A stretch of DNA of 7,240 nucleotides from JBNJDW01 sp051745265 (lineage in GTDB: Bacteria > Pseudomonadota > Alphaproteobacteria > Micavibrionales > CSBR16-224): positions 1-7,240 of the forward strand of contig JBNJDW010000095.1 of assembly GCA_051745265.1 (NCBI GenBank), given 5' to 3'. A program made the position numbers and the translations under genes. This document shows, piece after piece, positions 1 to 5,491 of the stretch. Position 1 is the first letter of the stretch. The number at the start of each line of letters is the position of its first letter. The notes below the pieces were generated by a model. That model searched no databases, was not told where the DNA came from, and was given only the letters and a program-made list of their open reading frames with translations.

Positions 1-29
1 CCGACCCCGGTGTTTGTCACCGAGGTCGG
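1..29 (-). repeat. Strong stem-loop inside the adaptor coding sequence
   Basis: Positions 1-12 and 18-29 form an inverted repeat around a 5-base loop. Read as the minus-strand mRNA, the arms CCGACCUCGGUG and CACCGGGGUCGG pair over all 12 positions, with one U-G wobble. On the plus strand the same position would be a C-A mismatch, so the structure fits the sense of the transcript. It falls at about codons 26-35 of the adaptor gene, just after the signal peptide. Whether it extends or is followed by a T tract cannot be seen because the window ends here. Confidence 0.6.
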
Positions 30-104
30 GCCTCGATCCTGCGCCTCTGCGGATATGGCCGTGAATGTAAGCAGCAAAAAAGCGGCGATGAATGCCCTGA
101 TCAT
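1..104 (-). CDS. Periplasmic adaptor (membrane fusion protein) of an efflux pump, N-terminal part only
   Basis: Only the first 34 codons are inside the window; the gene continues past the left edge. The reading frame begins MIRAFIAAFLLL and shows a classical Sec signal peptide: Arg3, a hydrophobic core at about residues 5-18 and a likely cleavage site after AEA at residue 21. No lipobox cysteine is visible, so this looks like a soluble or membrane-associated periplasmic protein. The ATG overlaps the TGA of the upstream outer-membrane channel gene in an ATGA junction, and AGGAG lies 8 bases before the ATG, so the start is well supported. The adaptor identity is inferred from position: a gene directly coupled to an RND outer-membrane factor usually encodes the adaptor that links channel and inner-membrane pump. 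No adaptor domain (lipoyl, beta-barrel) is visible in so short a piece. It could instead be another exported operon member. Confidence 0.65.
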   Translation of the reverse strand, partial: MIRAFIAAFLLLTFTAISAEAQDRGPTSVTNTGV

Positions 105-1504
105 AGGTCAAGCTCCTGTTTTGAAGTCTCCGTCGGGATATAACCGCCAACGGCGCGGTATAGATTGATACGGTTTTCAATTAAAGCAAATTTTTCAGCA
201 ATCAAGCTGCGTTCGACAAGCCGCAGGCTCTGCAATGCGGTTAAAACGGGAAGATAATCGCTGATGCCCTGGGTGAAGACGGCTTCGGCCTGTTCAACAT
301 TTTCCTGGAGGATATCGGCGCGGTTTTGCAGGCGGCGAATATATTCGCGTTGGCGGTTTTCACGGTACAGCGTGTTTTCAACGTCTTCCACCGCGTCTAA
401 ATACGCCTGGGTAAATTCGGCCAGCTGTTCACGATACAGGGCTTTATTCCGCTCAACGGCAGATTTGCGTTGCCCCCAATCGAGCAGCGGCTGGACCAAA
501 GCGCCCAATAAGGAGCCGGTGACACCATCAACAGAACCGCCACTGGTATAAAGCAGAGATCCGGTCAGGGTGATCCGCGGCAGGCGATCGGCAATGGCGG
601 CGGCAATTTCGGCATCCTGCGCGACCAGCCGTTTTTGCAGCGTGCGAAGATCCGGCCGGTTCAGTAACAGATCAGAGGGCACGCCCAGCGGCGGCAGATC
701 TTCAAGGTCGGGGAAGCTGTTTTGATCATTTATATGATCCGTGCCATCCGGCGCGCCGCCCAAAAGGACATCAAGCCGGTTTTCAAATTCACGGTAATTG
801 GCCTCAACCGGGGGAATCAGGCTTTGGGTTTCGGCGACCTGACTTTGTTGCTGAAGGACGTCTATACGATTGCCGACGCCTTCTTGGAATCTCAGGTCCA
901 ACAGGTTGAGAAATTCATTATCCAGTTCAGACTGTTCGGCCAGCAGGTTAAGCTGTAAATGCTGCGACAGGGCCGCATAATAGGTTTCGGCCAATGTCGC
1001 TGACAGGGCCAGCCGCGCGGCTTTAACATCTTCGGCGGCGGCTTTGGCTTCAAGACGGTCGGCTTCATTCAAGGCCCGCAGGCGGCCAAAGGCATCGACC
1101 TCCCAATCCAGATTAAGTCCAAAGGCGCTGTTATTATCCTGCCGGTCGCCGTCAATGATGCTTTCTTCGCTGCGGGCAAGGCCGTCAATGGCGGGTTTGT
1201 AATCGGCCGCAGATTCACGGGCGAGGGCCGCTGCGGCATCCAGTCGGGCCAGCGCCGCCTGTATTTCGAAATTCTGACCGAAACTCTGTTCAATCAGCGT
1301 GTTGAGTTCTGGATCTTTGAAATAATGATACCAGGGTTCGGATTCAACAGTGCCGTTATAAGGCAGGGCGGCGTACTGGTCTTGTGTCAGATCCAGATTC
1401 GGCGTGGGTGCAGTCTCAATACTATGCGGCGTGCAGGCCGCCAAGGCAGCGCAGATCGCAGCAAGACTAAGCGTTTGCCGGAATTTTTGATTTGATACTC
1501 TCAC
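101..1504 (-). CDS. RND efflux outer-membrane channel lipoprotein (NodT/OprM type)
   Basis: Outer-membrane factor of a tripartite efflux system: a trimeric channel through which an inner-membrane pump and adaptor expel small molecules. The 467 residues match the family's usual length. The N-terminus is a lipoprotein signal with lipobox LAAC and Cys24 as the lipidated residue. Two OEP repeats follow. The first carries WEVDAFGRLR (134-143) and a long helical part ending at LLGGAP (247-252). The second carries LNRPDL (281-286), LPRITLTGSL (308-317), LDWGQRKSAVE (341-351) and RINLYRAVGG (445-454), all typical of NodT/OprM proteins. The start is GTG (1504-1502), with AAGGG about 10 bases upstream and no Met codon near the signal peptide. 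The stop overlaps the start of the next gene by four bases, suggesting translational coupling. The order channel then adaptor is less common than adaptor-pump-channel. The substrate cannot be predicted. Confidence 0.93.
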   Translation of the reverse strand: MRVSNQKFRQTLSLAAICAALAACTPHSIETAPTPNLDLTQDQYAALPYNGTVESEPWYHYFKDPELNTLIEQSFGQNFEIQAALARLDAAAALARESAADYKPAIDGLARSEESIIDGDRQDNNSAFGLNLDWEVDAFGRLRALNEADRLEAKAAAEDVKAARLALSATLAETYYAALSQHLQLNLLAEQSELDNEFLNLLDLRFQEGVGNRIDVLQQQSQVAETQSLIPPVEANYREFENRLDVLLGGAPDGTDHINDQNSFPDLEDLPPLGVPSDLLLNRPDLRTLQKRLVAQDAEIAAAIADRLPRITLTGSLLYTSGGSVDGVTGSLLGALVQPLLDWGQRKSAVERNKALYREQLAEFTQAYLDAVEDVENTLYRENRQREYIRRLQNRADILQENVEQAEAVFTQGISDYLPVLTALQSLRLVERSLIAEKFALIENRINLYRAVGGYIPTETSKQELDL

Positions 1505-1540
1505 GTGAAATCTGCCCTTAGGTTTATCGTAGCCGTAGTT

Positions 1541-1569
1541 ATATTAGGTCGCCCGGCCATAATTGTTAC
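1541..1569 (-). promoter_or_regulatory. Weak candidate promoter for the efflux operon
   Basis: In the 82-base gap upstream of the outer-membrane channel gene, the minus strand reads GTAACA (1569-1564), a 17-base spacer, then TAATAT (1546-1541). Each hexamer matches four of six sigma-70 consensus bases. No hairpin terminator is visible after the ExoD-family gene, so read-through from that gene is equally possible. The gap is otherwise A/T rich with nothing else recognisable. Confidence 0.2.
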
Positions 1570-1586
1570 ATTAAATTATTATTTTT

Positions 1587-2186
1587 TTATGTACTCAGGA
1601 TAAAACTGATAATCATGTAGATGGGAACGGCGGCAATAATAGCGCCGATCAGGATAACAACCCCATCCTTGGCCAGCAATCCCATGGCGAAAAACAGGAT
1701 TGCGGCGCACAGCACCAGATTGGCCAGCGGAATTACCATGGCTGGAATAGAGACGATGGCCAACAGAAAGCTGAGGAAGACGACAATGCTCTCCCCTATG
1801 CTGCCGGTCAAAAACAGCAGCCGCGGGCGCATGATTTTATCCAGAATTCTGGCCGGTTTCTCCATATAAGACATGGCCCGCAGGGTTTTATGCTTTTTGA
1901 ATTTCATATTATGCAGCCGGTGCGGCAGCCACATGGTTTTGCGTCTGAACAGCATTTGTGAGGAAACAAAAATAATCAGCAGTGCCAGAAAAAAGGAAAT
2001 ACCGGGAATGGCGGTTAAAGGTGAGGCCGCCAGCAAAGCCGGCAAGACAAGCATGGCGGCATAGGCCCGGTCACCAACAATTGACAGTAACTGATTAAAA
2101 GGCACATGGTCGCTGCTTTTGTTAATCGTATGCTTTAGATCATAGATCATATGTTGCAGGTTCGAATACTCCGGGTCTCTGGTCAT
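1587..2186 (-). CDS. ExoD-family integral membrane protein
   Basis: Polytopic inner-membrane protein of 199 residues, a usual length for the ExoD family. The founding member in Sinorhizobium affects exopolysaccharide production and alkali tolerance, but the biochemical role of the family is unknown. Visible family hallmarks are the N-terminal helix leading to GDRAYAAMLVLPALL (38-52), the Pro-Gly of IPGISFF (60-66), RRKTMWLP (81-88), RPRLLFLTG (120-128) and the late LAKDGVV (171-177). Hydrophobic stretches lie at about 42-58, 61-79, 134-154, 155-171 and 175-197, with a basic cytoplasmic-looking loop at 81-120. The ATG at 2186-2184 has only a poor ribosome site; the next Met (codon 13) has none either, so the longer form is preferred. 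It is divergent from the cytochrome bd operon and 82 bases upstream of the efflux operon on the same strand, so co-transcription with the efflux genes is possible. No exopolysaccharide genes are nearby. Confidence 0.85.
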   Translation of the reverse strand: MTRDPEYSNLQHMIYDLKHTINKSSDHVPFNQLLSIVGDRAYAAMLVLPALLAASPLTAIPGISFFLALLIIFVSSQMLFRRKTMWLPHRLHNMKFKKHKTLRAMSYMEKPARILDKIMRPRLLFLTGSIGESIVVFLSFLLAIVSIPAMVIPLANLVLCAAILFFAMGLLAKDGVVILIGAIIAAVPIYMIISFILST

Positions 2187-2219
2187 AATCCGCTTTAATT
2201 TTTTGCTACAATTCTTTAT

Positions 2220-2248
2220 CTAATAGGTATATATGTTTAGACTGTGAA
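2220..2248 (-). promoter_or_regulatory. Candidate promoter for the ExoD-family gene
   Basis: The minus strand shows TTCACA (2248-2243), which matches five of six bases of the -35 consensus, then exactly 17 bases, then TATTAG (2225-2220) as a four-of-six -10. Transcription would start roughly 25-30 bases upstream of the ATG. It shares position 2243 with the opposite-facing oxidase promoter candidate. Confidence 0.35.
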
Positions 2249-2266
2249 ACGGAAAGTTTTTATTAA
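2238..2266 (+). promoter_or_regulatory. Candidate promoter for the cytochrome bd operon
   Basis: TAGACT (2238-2243), a 17-base spacer and TATTAA (2261-2266) fit a sigma-70-type promoter with four-of-six matches in each box. The predicted start site, near 2273, would leave a leader of about 20 bases before the AAGGAG ribosome site (2281-2286). I see no clear FNR, ArcA or NnrS-type palindrome here, so control by oxygen or nitric oxide is not shown. Confidence 0.35.
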
Positions 2267-2292
2267 CAGCGGCGCAATGCAAGGAGCATTAA

Positions 2293-3699
2293 ATGTTTGA
2301 TCTGGACCCGGTATTATTGGCGCGGATACAATTTGCCTTTACCATTTCCTTTCATATTATTTTTCCGGCCTTTACCATCGGGCTTGCCAGTTTTCTGGCC
2401 GTTGTTGAATGGCGCTGGCTGCGCACCGGGCAGACGGTTTACCGTGATATTTATAAAATGTGGGTCAAGATTTTTGCGGTCTGTTTCGGTATGGGGGTCG
2501 TCTCGGGCATTGTCATGTCCTATCAGCTGGGAACCAACTGGTCGGTGTTTTCCGACCGGCTGGCCAATGTCATCGGCCCGCTGTTGGGCTATGAGGTTTT
2601 AACGGCCTTCTTTCTAGAATCCTCGTTTCTGGGCGTTATGCTGTTTGGCTGGAATCGGGTCAGCCCGAAGATGCATTTTGCCTCGACCGTGATTGTTGCG
2701 CTGGGCACGGCATTATCGGCGTTCTGGATCCTGTCGGCCAATAGCTGGATGCAAACCCCGCAGGGCTATTCGATTGGGGAGGGTGGAATTCTGTATCCGG
2801 AAAACTGGCTGGAGATCATTTTCAATCCGTCCTTCCCGTTCCGTTTGATGCATATGCTGGCCGCGGCCTATCTGACAACGGCTTTTGTCATTGGCGGCAT
2901 CGGGGCGTATTATTTGTGGCGGAAAATCCACGTCAAACATGCCAAAATCATGTTCGGGATGGCGATGCTGATGGCCGTTTTTGTGGCCCCCTTACAGCTT
3001 GTCATCGGCGATCTGCATGGTTTGAATACCTTTAAACATCAACCGGTCAAGGTTGCCGCCATGGAAGGCCAGTGGGAAACAGTGCGCGGCGCGCCCTTTA
3101 CCCTGTTTGCCATACCGGATTCCAAGGCGGAAACCAATCATTACGCCGTGACCATCCCCAACCTGACCAGTATGATTCTGACCCATGAATGGGATGGCGA
3201 GGTTAAAGGTCTGAAAGACTGGCCGCGCGAAGAACGCCCCCCGGTCGGTGTGGTTTTCTGGTCATTTCGGATTATGCTGGCGGTGGGTTTTCTGATGATT
3301 GGCACGGGCATATTTGCTGCTGTGCTGTATTTCCGCAAACGGTTATTTGATACGCGCTGGTTCCAGTTTTGGTGTATGGCTTTGACGCCGTCCGGTTTTA
3401 TAGCGGTGCTGGCCGGATGGTTTGTTACCGAAGTCGGACGTCAGCCTTATGCCGCCTATGGTATTCTGCGCACCGAAGATGCCGTATCACCGGTACTGGG
3501 CAGTCATGTGGCAATTTCGTTGTTATGCTTTATCATCGCCTATATCTTTATTTTCGGCGCCGGAACCTATTATATTTTAAAATTGATCGGCAAAGGGCCG
3601 ATGCCATCAAAAACAGACACACCCGCCTATTACGGTGTTGGCCGTGAAGCCACGGTCACCAGAGACATAAGCGCGCCTGTGAATGAAGGAGGACAATAA
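2293..3699 (+). CDS. cydA: Cytochrome bd quinol oxidase subunit I, short-Q-loop (CIO) type
   Basis: Catalytic subunit of the inner-membrane oxidase that transfers electrons from quinol to oxygen; it holds hemes b558, b595 and d. By comparison with E. coli CydA the key residues are present: His21 (E. coli His19), Glu101 and Glu109 (Glu99, Glu107), His187 and Met328 (heme b558 ligands His186, Met393), Arg326 (Arg391), Lys253 and Glu258 (quinol-site Lys252, Glu257) and Glu380 (Glu445). The constant 65-residue offset of the late residues shows that the C-terminal part of the Q loop is missing. This defines the short-loop class that includes the cyanide-insensitive oxidases. The usual GRQPW motif reads GRQPY (382-386). 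The 468 residues suit this class. AAGGAG six bases before the ATG fixes the start. The stop TAA shares one base with the ATG of cydB. Cyanide insensitivity itself cannot be read from sequence. Confidence 0.96.
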   Translation: MFDLDPVLLARIQFAFTISFHIIFPAFTIGLASFLAVVEWRWLRTGQTVYRDIYKMWVKIFAVCFGMGVVSGIVMSYQLGTNWSVFSDRLANVIGPLLGYEVLTAFFLESSFLGVMLFGWNRVSPKMHFASTVIVALGTALSAFWILSANSWMQTPQGYSIGEGGILYPENWLEIIFNPSFPFRLMHMLAAAYLTTAFVIGGIGAYYLWRKIHVKHAKIMFGMAMLMAVFVAPLQLVIGDLHGLNTFKHQPVKVAAMEGQWETVRGAPFTLFAIPDSKAETNHYAVTIPNLTSMILTHEWDGEVKGLKDWPREERPPVGVVFWSFRIMLAVGFLMIGTGIFAAVLYFRKRLFDTRWFQFWCMALTPSGFIAVLAGWFVTEVGRQPYAAYGILRTEDAVSPVLGSHVAISLLCFIIAYIFIFGAGTYYILKLIGKGPMPSKTDTPAYYGVGREATVTRDISAPVNEGGQ

Positions 3700-4718
3700 T
3701 GCTCGATTTTTCAACCTGGCTTGATTTGCCGCTGATTTGGGGTGTTCTGATTGCAACGGCGGTCTTTCTATACGTCCTGTTGGATGGCTTTGATCTGGGC
3801 GTGGGGATTTTGTTTCCGTTTGCGCCATCGGATAAATGCCGCAGCCGGATGATGAATTCGGTGGCACCGTTCTGGGATGGCAATGAAACCTGGCTGGTAT
3901 TGGGCGGCGGCGGATTGCTGGCGGCCTTTCCGCTGGCCTTTGCCGTGATCATGCCGGCCCTGTATTTGCCGATTATTTTTATGCTGATCGGCTTGATTTT
4001 CCGCGGCGTTGCTTTTGAATTCAGGTTCAAGGCCGAAGGCCGGCAGCGGCGGCTCTGGGATTATTCGTTTTTTGGCGGCTCCGTTCTGGCAGCCTTCATG
4101 CAGGGCGTTGTTCTGGGTAATTTTGTGCAGGGCTTTACCGTCGAAGGACGTGCCTTTGCCGGCGGCGCCATGGACTGGCTAAACCCGCTGGCCATGGCAA
4201 CAGGCGTGGCGCTGATTGGTGGTTATGGTCTGCTGGGCTCCACCTGGATCAATATGAAGACCGAGGATGAAACGCAAAGCTGGGCCCGAAAGCTTGTGCC
4301 GTTTTTCCTGCTGTGGATTGGCGCTGCGATGGTTATGATCAGTGTGGCCATGCCGCTGATGTTTGAGCGGATTTACAGCCTGTGGTTCAGTATGCCCAAT
4401 CTGCTGTATTTCTCACCAGTGCCGTTGTTAACGGCGCTTTGTTTTATACTGGTTTTCATCGATATTCGTAAAGGCCGGGAAATCAGACCGTTTATTGTCA
4501 GCAATGCCATTTTCCTGCTGGGTTTTATCGGTCTTGGTATCAGCCTGTGGCCCTGGGTCGTTCCTTTTGAAGTGACGCTTTGGGAAGGCGCGGCCGCATC
4601 GACGTCTTTATCCCTGCTGTTAATTGGCACTGTTATTCTGCTGCCGGTTATTCTGGCCTATACAGCCTGGTCTTATTACGTGTTTCGTGGGAAAAGCGGC
4701 CATGAAGCAATGTATTAA
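3699..4718 (+). CDS. cydB: Cytochrome bd quinol oxidase subunit II
   Basis: Second membrane subunit of the bd oxidase, partner of CydA in the inner membrane. The 339 residues and about eight hydrophobic segments fit the family. Visible hallmarks are LDGFDLGVG (28-36), with Asp29; APFWDGNETWLV (56-67), with Asp60 equivalent to E. coli Asp58; FRGVAFEFRFKAE (101-113), as in the CIO-type branch; LGNFVQGF (139-146); SLWPWVVPFEVTLWE (282-296); and the closing YTAWSYYVFRGK (321-332). The start ATG overlaps the cydA stop by one base (TAATG). It is preceded by a very strong ribosome site, GAAGGAGG (3685-3692), so efficient coupled translation and a 1:1 subunit ratio are likely. The last 17 bases overlap the start of the small third subunit gene. 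Confidence 0.96.
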   Translation: MLDFSTWLDLPLIWGVLIATAVFLYVLLDGFDLGVGILFPFAPSDKCRSRMMNSVAPFWDGNETWLVLGGGGLLAAFPLAFAVIMPALYLPIIFMLIGLIFRGVAFEFRFKAEGRQRRLWDYSFFGGSVLAAFMQGVVLGNFVQGFTVEGRAFAGGAMDWLNPLAMATGVALIGGYGLLGSTWINMKTEDETQSWARKLVPFFLLWIGAAMVMISVAMPLMFERIYSLWFSMPNLLYFSPVPLLTALCFILVFIDIRKGREIRPFIVSNAIFLLGFIGLGISLWPWVVPFEVTLWEGAAASTSLSLLLIGTVILLPVILAYTAWSYYVFRGKSGHEAMY

Positions 4719-4851
4719 GACTCTGCAAAAACAGATTAACCATCATCCGCGATTAAAACAGTGGCTGTGGTTTGTCGGTTTATGGTGTGGCGGGCTGCTC
4801 AGCGTTTTGTTGCTGGCGTCTTTTTTGAAAATGATTATAAATGCGATATAA
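4702..4851 (+). CDS. Small single-span bd oxidase subunit (DUF2474/CydX-like)
   Basis: A 49-codon gene starting inside cydB (17-base overlap) and ending just before the terminator. The protein has a basic, soluble N-terminus of about 20 residues (MKQCIKTLQK...RLKQ), then one membrane helix at about 21-46 starting WLWFVGLWCGGL, and a very short C-terminus. The W-x-x-x-L-W-x-x-G pattern and the position directly behind cydB match the DUF2474 proteins of CIO-type operons. These are thought to play the role that CydX plays for E. coli cytochrome bd: stabilising the enzyme and its hemes. The frame is open further upstream to 4624, but that part would lie wholly within cydB. The ATG at 4702 is the sensible start; its ribosome site (GGGAAAAG, 4689-4696) is modest, consistent with coupling to cydB translation. 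Confidence 0.8.
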   Translation: MKQCIKTLQKQINHHPRLKQWLWFVGLWCGGLLSVLLLASFLKMIINAI

Positions 4852-4877
4852 AAAAAGCCCGCTTCGGCGGGCTTTTT
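4851..4877. terminator. Bidirectional rho-independent terminator with UUCG tetraloop
   Basis: The stem GCCCGC (4857-4862) pairs with GCGGGC (4867-4872) around the loop TTCG, the exceptionally stable cUUCGg tetraloop on the plus strand. It is followed by TTTTT (4873-4877) and preceded by seven A residues (4850-4856), so the opposite strand also shows a hairpin followed by a T run. It lies between the end of the oxidase operon and the end of the convergent EF-hand gene and can serve both. The A tract overlaps the last codon of the small subunit gene. Confidence 0.92.
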
Positions 4878-4891
4878 CCTGAGACTATTGT

Positions 4892-5230
4892 TTATTCATC
4901 GGCAACATCAGGATCGGCTTTATCGCCGTCTTTCTTATGTTTACGCTTATATTTCTTCTTCATATCTTTATATTCTTTCATTTTGAGGGTTTTAAGCTCC
5001 TCTGCTGAAAGCTGGTTGTCACCATTAAGATCGGCCTTTTCGAATTTTTCACCGGCAAAGGCCATGACTTCGGCTTTGGACAGCATATCATCGTCATTCG
5101 TATCGGCCTTTTCAATGTGATATTTTATTTTGTCCATAGATTTCTTGTCATCCTTGGCCGGATCAGCCATTGCAAATCCGGCTGGCGTAAGGGTCATTGC
5201 CAGGGCGGCAATCAGTAAACTCTGTTTCAT
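4892..5230 (-). CDS. Small exported protein with two EF-hand calcium-binding loops
   Basis: A 112-residue protein with a Sec signal peptide (MKQSLLIAALAM..., likely cut after AMA at residue 22), so probably periplasmic or secreted. Two EF-hand loops are visible. Residues 43-54 are DTNDDDMLSKAE and residues 67-78 are DLNGDNQLSAEE. Both have acidic or polar ligands at positions 1, 3, 5 and 9, a hydrophobic residue at 8 and Glu at 12. The usual Gly at loop position 6 is replaced by Asp and Asn respectively. After the second loop comes a very basic helix (about 81-100, rich in Lys with a few Tyr and Met) and an acidic tail. Calcium binding is expected from the family; the physiological role is unknown. 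The start is ATG at 5230 because AAGGAG lies 6 bases before it; an in-frame TTG at 5245 lies upstream of that ribosome site. It is convergent with the oxidase operon and shares its terminator. Confidence 0.82.
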   Translation of the reverse strand: MKQSLLIAALAMTLTPAGFAMADPAKDDKKSMDKIKYHIEKADTNDDDMLSKAEVMAFAGEKFEKADLNGDNQLSAEELKTLKMKEYKDMKKKYKRKHKKDGDKADPDVADE

Positions 5231-5258
5231 TTTAGTCTCCTTCAAATTGATGATGAAT

Positions 5259-5285
5259 TTGGTATTTAAAACTGTGCGTTACCAA
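5259..5285. repeat. Inverted repeat upstream of the EF-hand gene
   Basis: TTGGTA (5259-5264) and TACCAA (5280-5285) are perfect 6-base inverted arms separated by 15 bases, located 29-55 bases upstream of the EF-hand start codon. The placement would suit an operator or part of the promoter of that gene, but arms this short can occur by chance in A/T-rich DNA. I found no convincing -10/-35 pair for this gene. Confidence 0.25.
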
Positions 5286-5347
5286 TGTTTTTAACGGCTG
5301 ATATGTTCCCCACTTTGTTTTACTGTCAGGGAAGAAAAGGAAATAAT

Positions 5348-5375
5348 TTGTAATTCGAAAATTTCCCGTTATAGT
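5348..5375 (+). promoter_or_regulatory. Candidate promoter for the sensor kinase gene
   Basis: TTGTAA (5348-5353), a 16-base spacer and TATAGT (5370-5375) form a good sigma-70-type pair, with four and five of six consensus matches. Transcription from about 5382 would give a leader of about 110 bases before the kinase ATG. Other TATAG-containing sites (about 5393 and 5454) lie downstream and might be alternative -10 boxes, but lack good -35 partners. Confidence 0.4.
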
Positions 5376-5404
5376 TTAAAGACATAGCCATCTATAGAAT
5401 TTCG

Positions 5405-5427
5405 CTGATAATTAAGGGTCTGATAAT
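5405..5427 (+). repeat. Direct repeat CTGATAAT in the kinase leader
   Basis: The octamer CTGATAAT occurs at 5405-5412 and again at 5420-5427, a 15-base period. It lies between the promoter candidate and the kinase start. Paired direct sites can be binding sites of a response regulator, which would suit autoregulation of a sensor kinase, but the period is not an exact helical multiple and the octamer also occurs at about 1605 inside another gene. Weak support. Confidence 0.25.
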
Positions 5428-5458
5428 GACGCGGCAATTAAACATGGCTGAACTATAG
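5426..5458 (+). other. Possible 10-residue leader peptide upstream of the kinase gene
   Basis: ATG at 5426 opens a frame reading MTRQLNMAEL followed by TAG. AAGGG (5414-5418) stands 7 bases before the ATG, a better ribosome site than the kinase gene itself has. No attenuator hairpin pair or run of one amino acid codon is seen. It may be chance; it is recorded because it would lie within the predicted 5' leader. Confidence 0.15.
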
Positions 5459-5491
5459 AGAGTTTCTGGATCGGTAATGGTGCGCTGAAAG

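Noticed and set aside
1..29. Hairpin as an ordinary transcription terminator
   Set aside because: It lies inside a coding frame about 26 codons after the start, and no T run can be seen before the window ends.
264..551. Plus-strand open frame opposite the efflux channel gene
   Set aside because: It is antisense to a strongly supported gene, its product shows no recognisable domain, and it lacks a ribosome site; it is a shadow. The same holds for 722-958 and 1069-1293.
1505..1586. Rho-independent terminator after the ExoD-family gene
   Set aside because: The A/T-rich stretch has no adjacent GC-rich hairpin; the GGCCGGGCGACC segment does not fold into a convincing stem followed by T residues.
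4624..4701. Longer upstream form of the small oxidase subunit
   Set aside because: The extra 26 residues lie wholly in the cydB coding region and have no membrane or family logic; the ATG at 4702 gives the expected short basic head and single helix.
5231..5245. TTG start adding five residues to the EF-hand protein
   Set aside because: The AAGGAG ribosome site lies within those five codons and is correctly spaced for the ATG at 5230.
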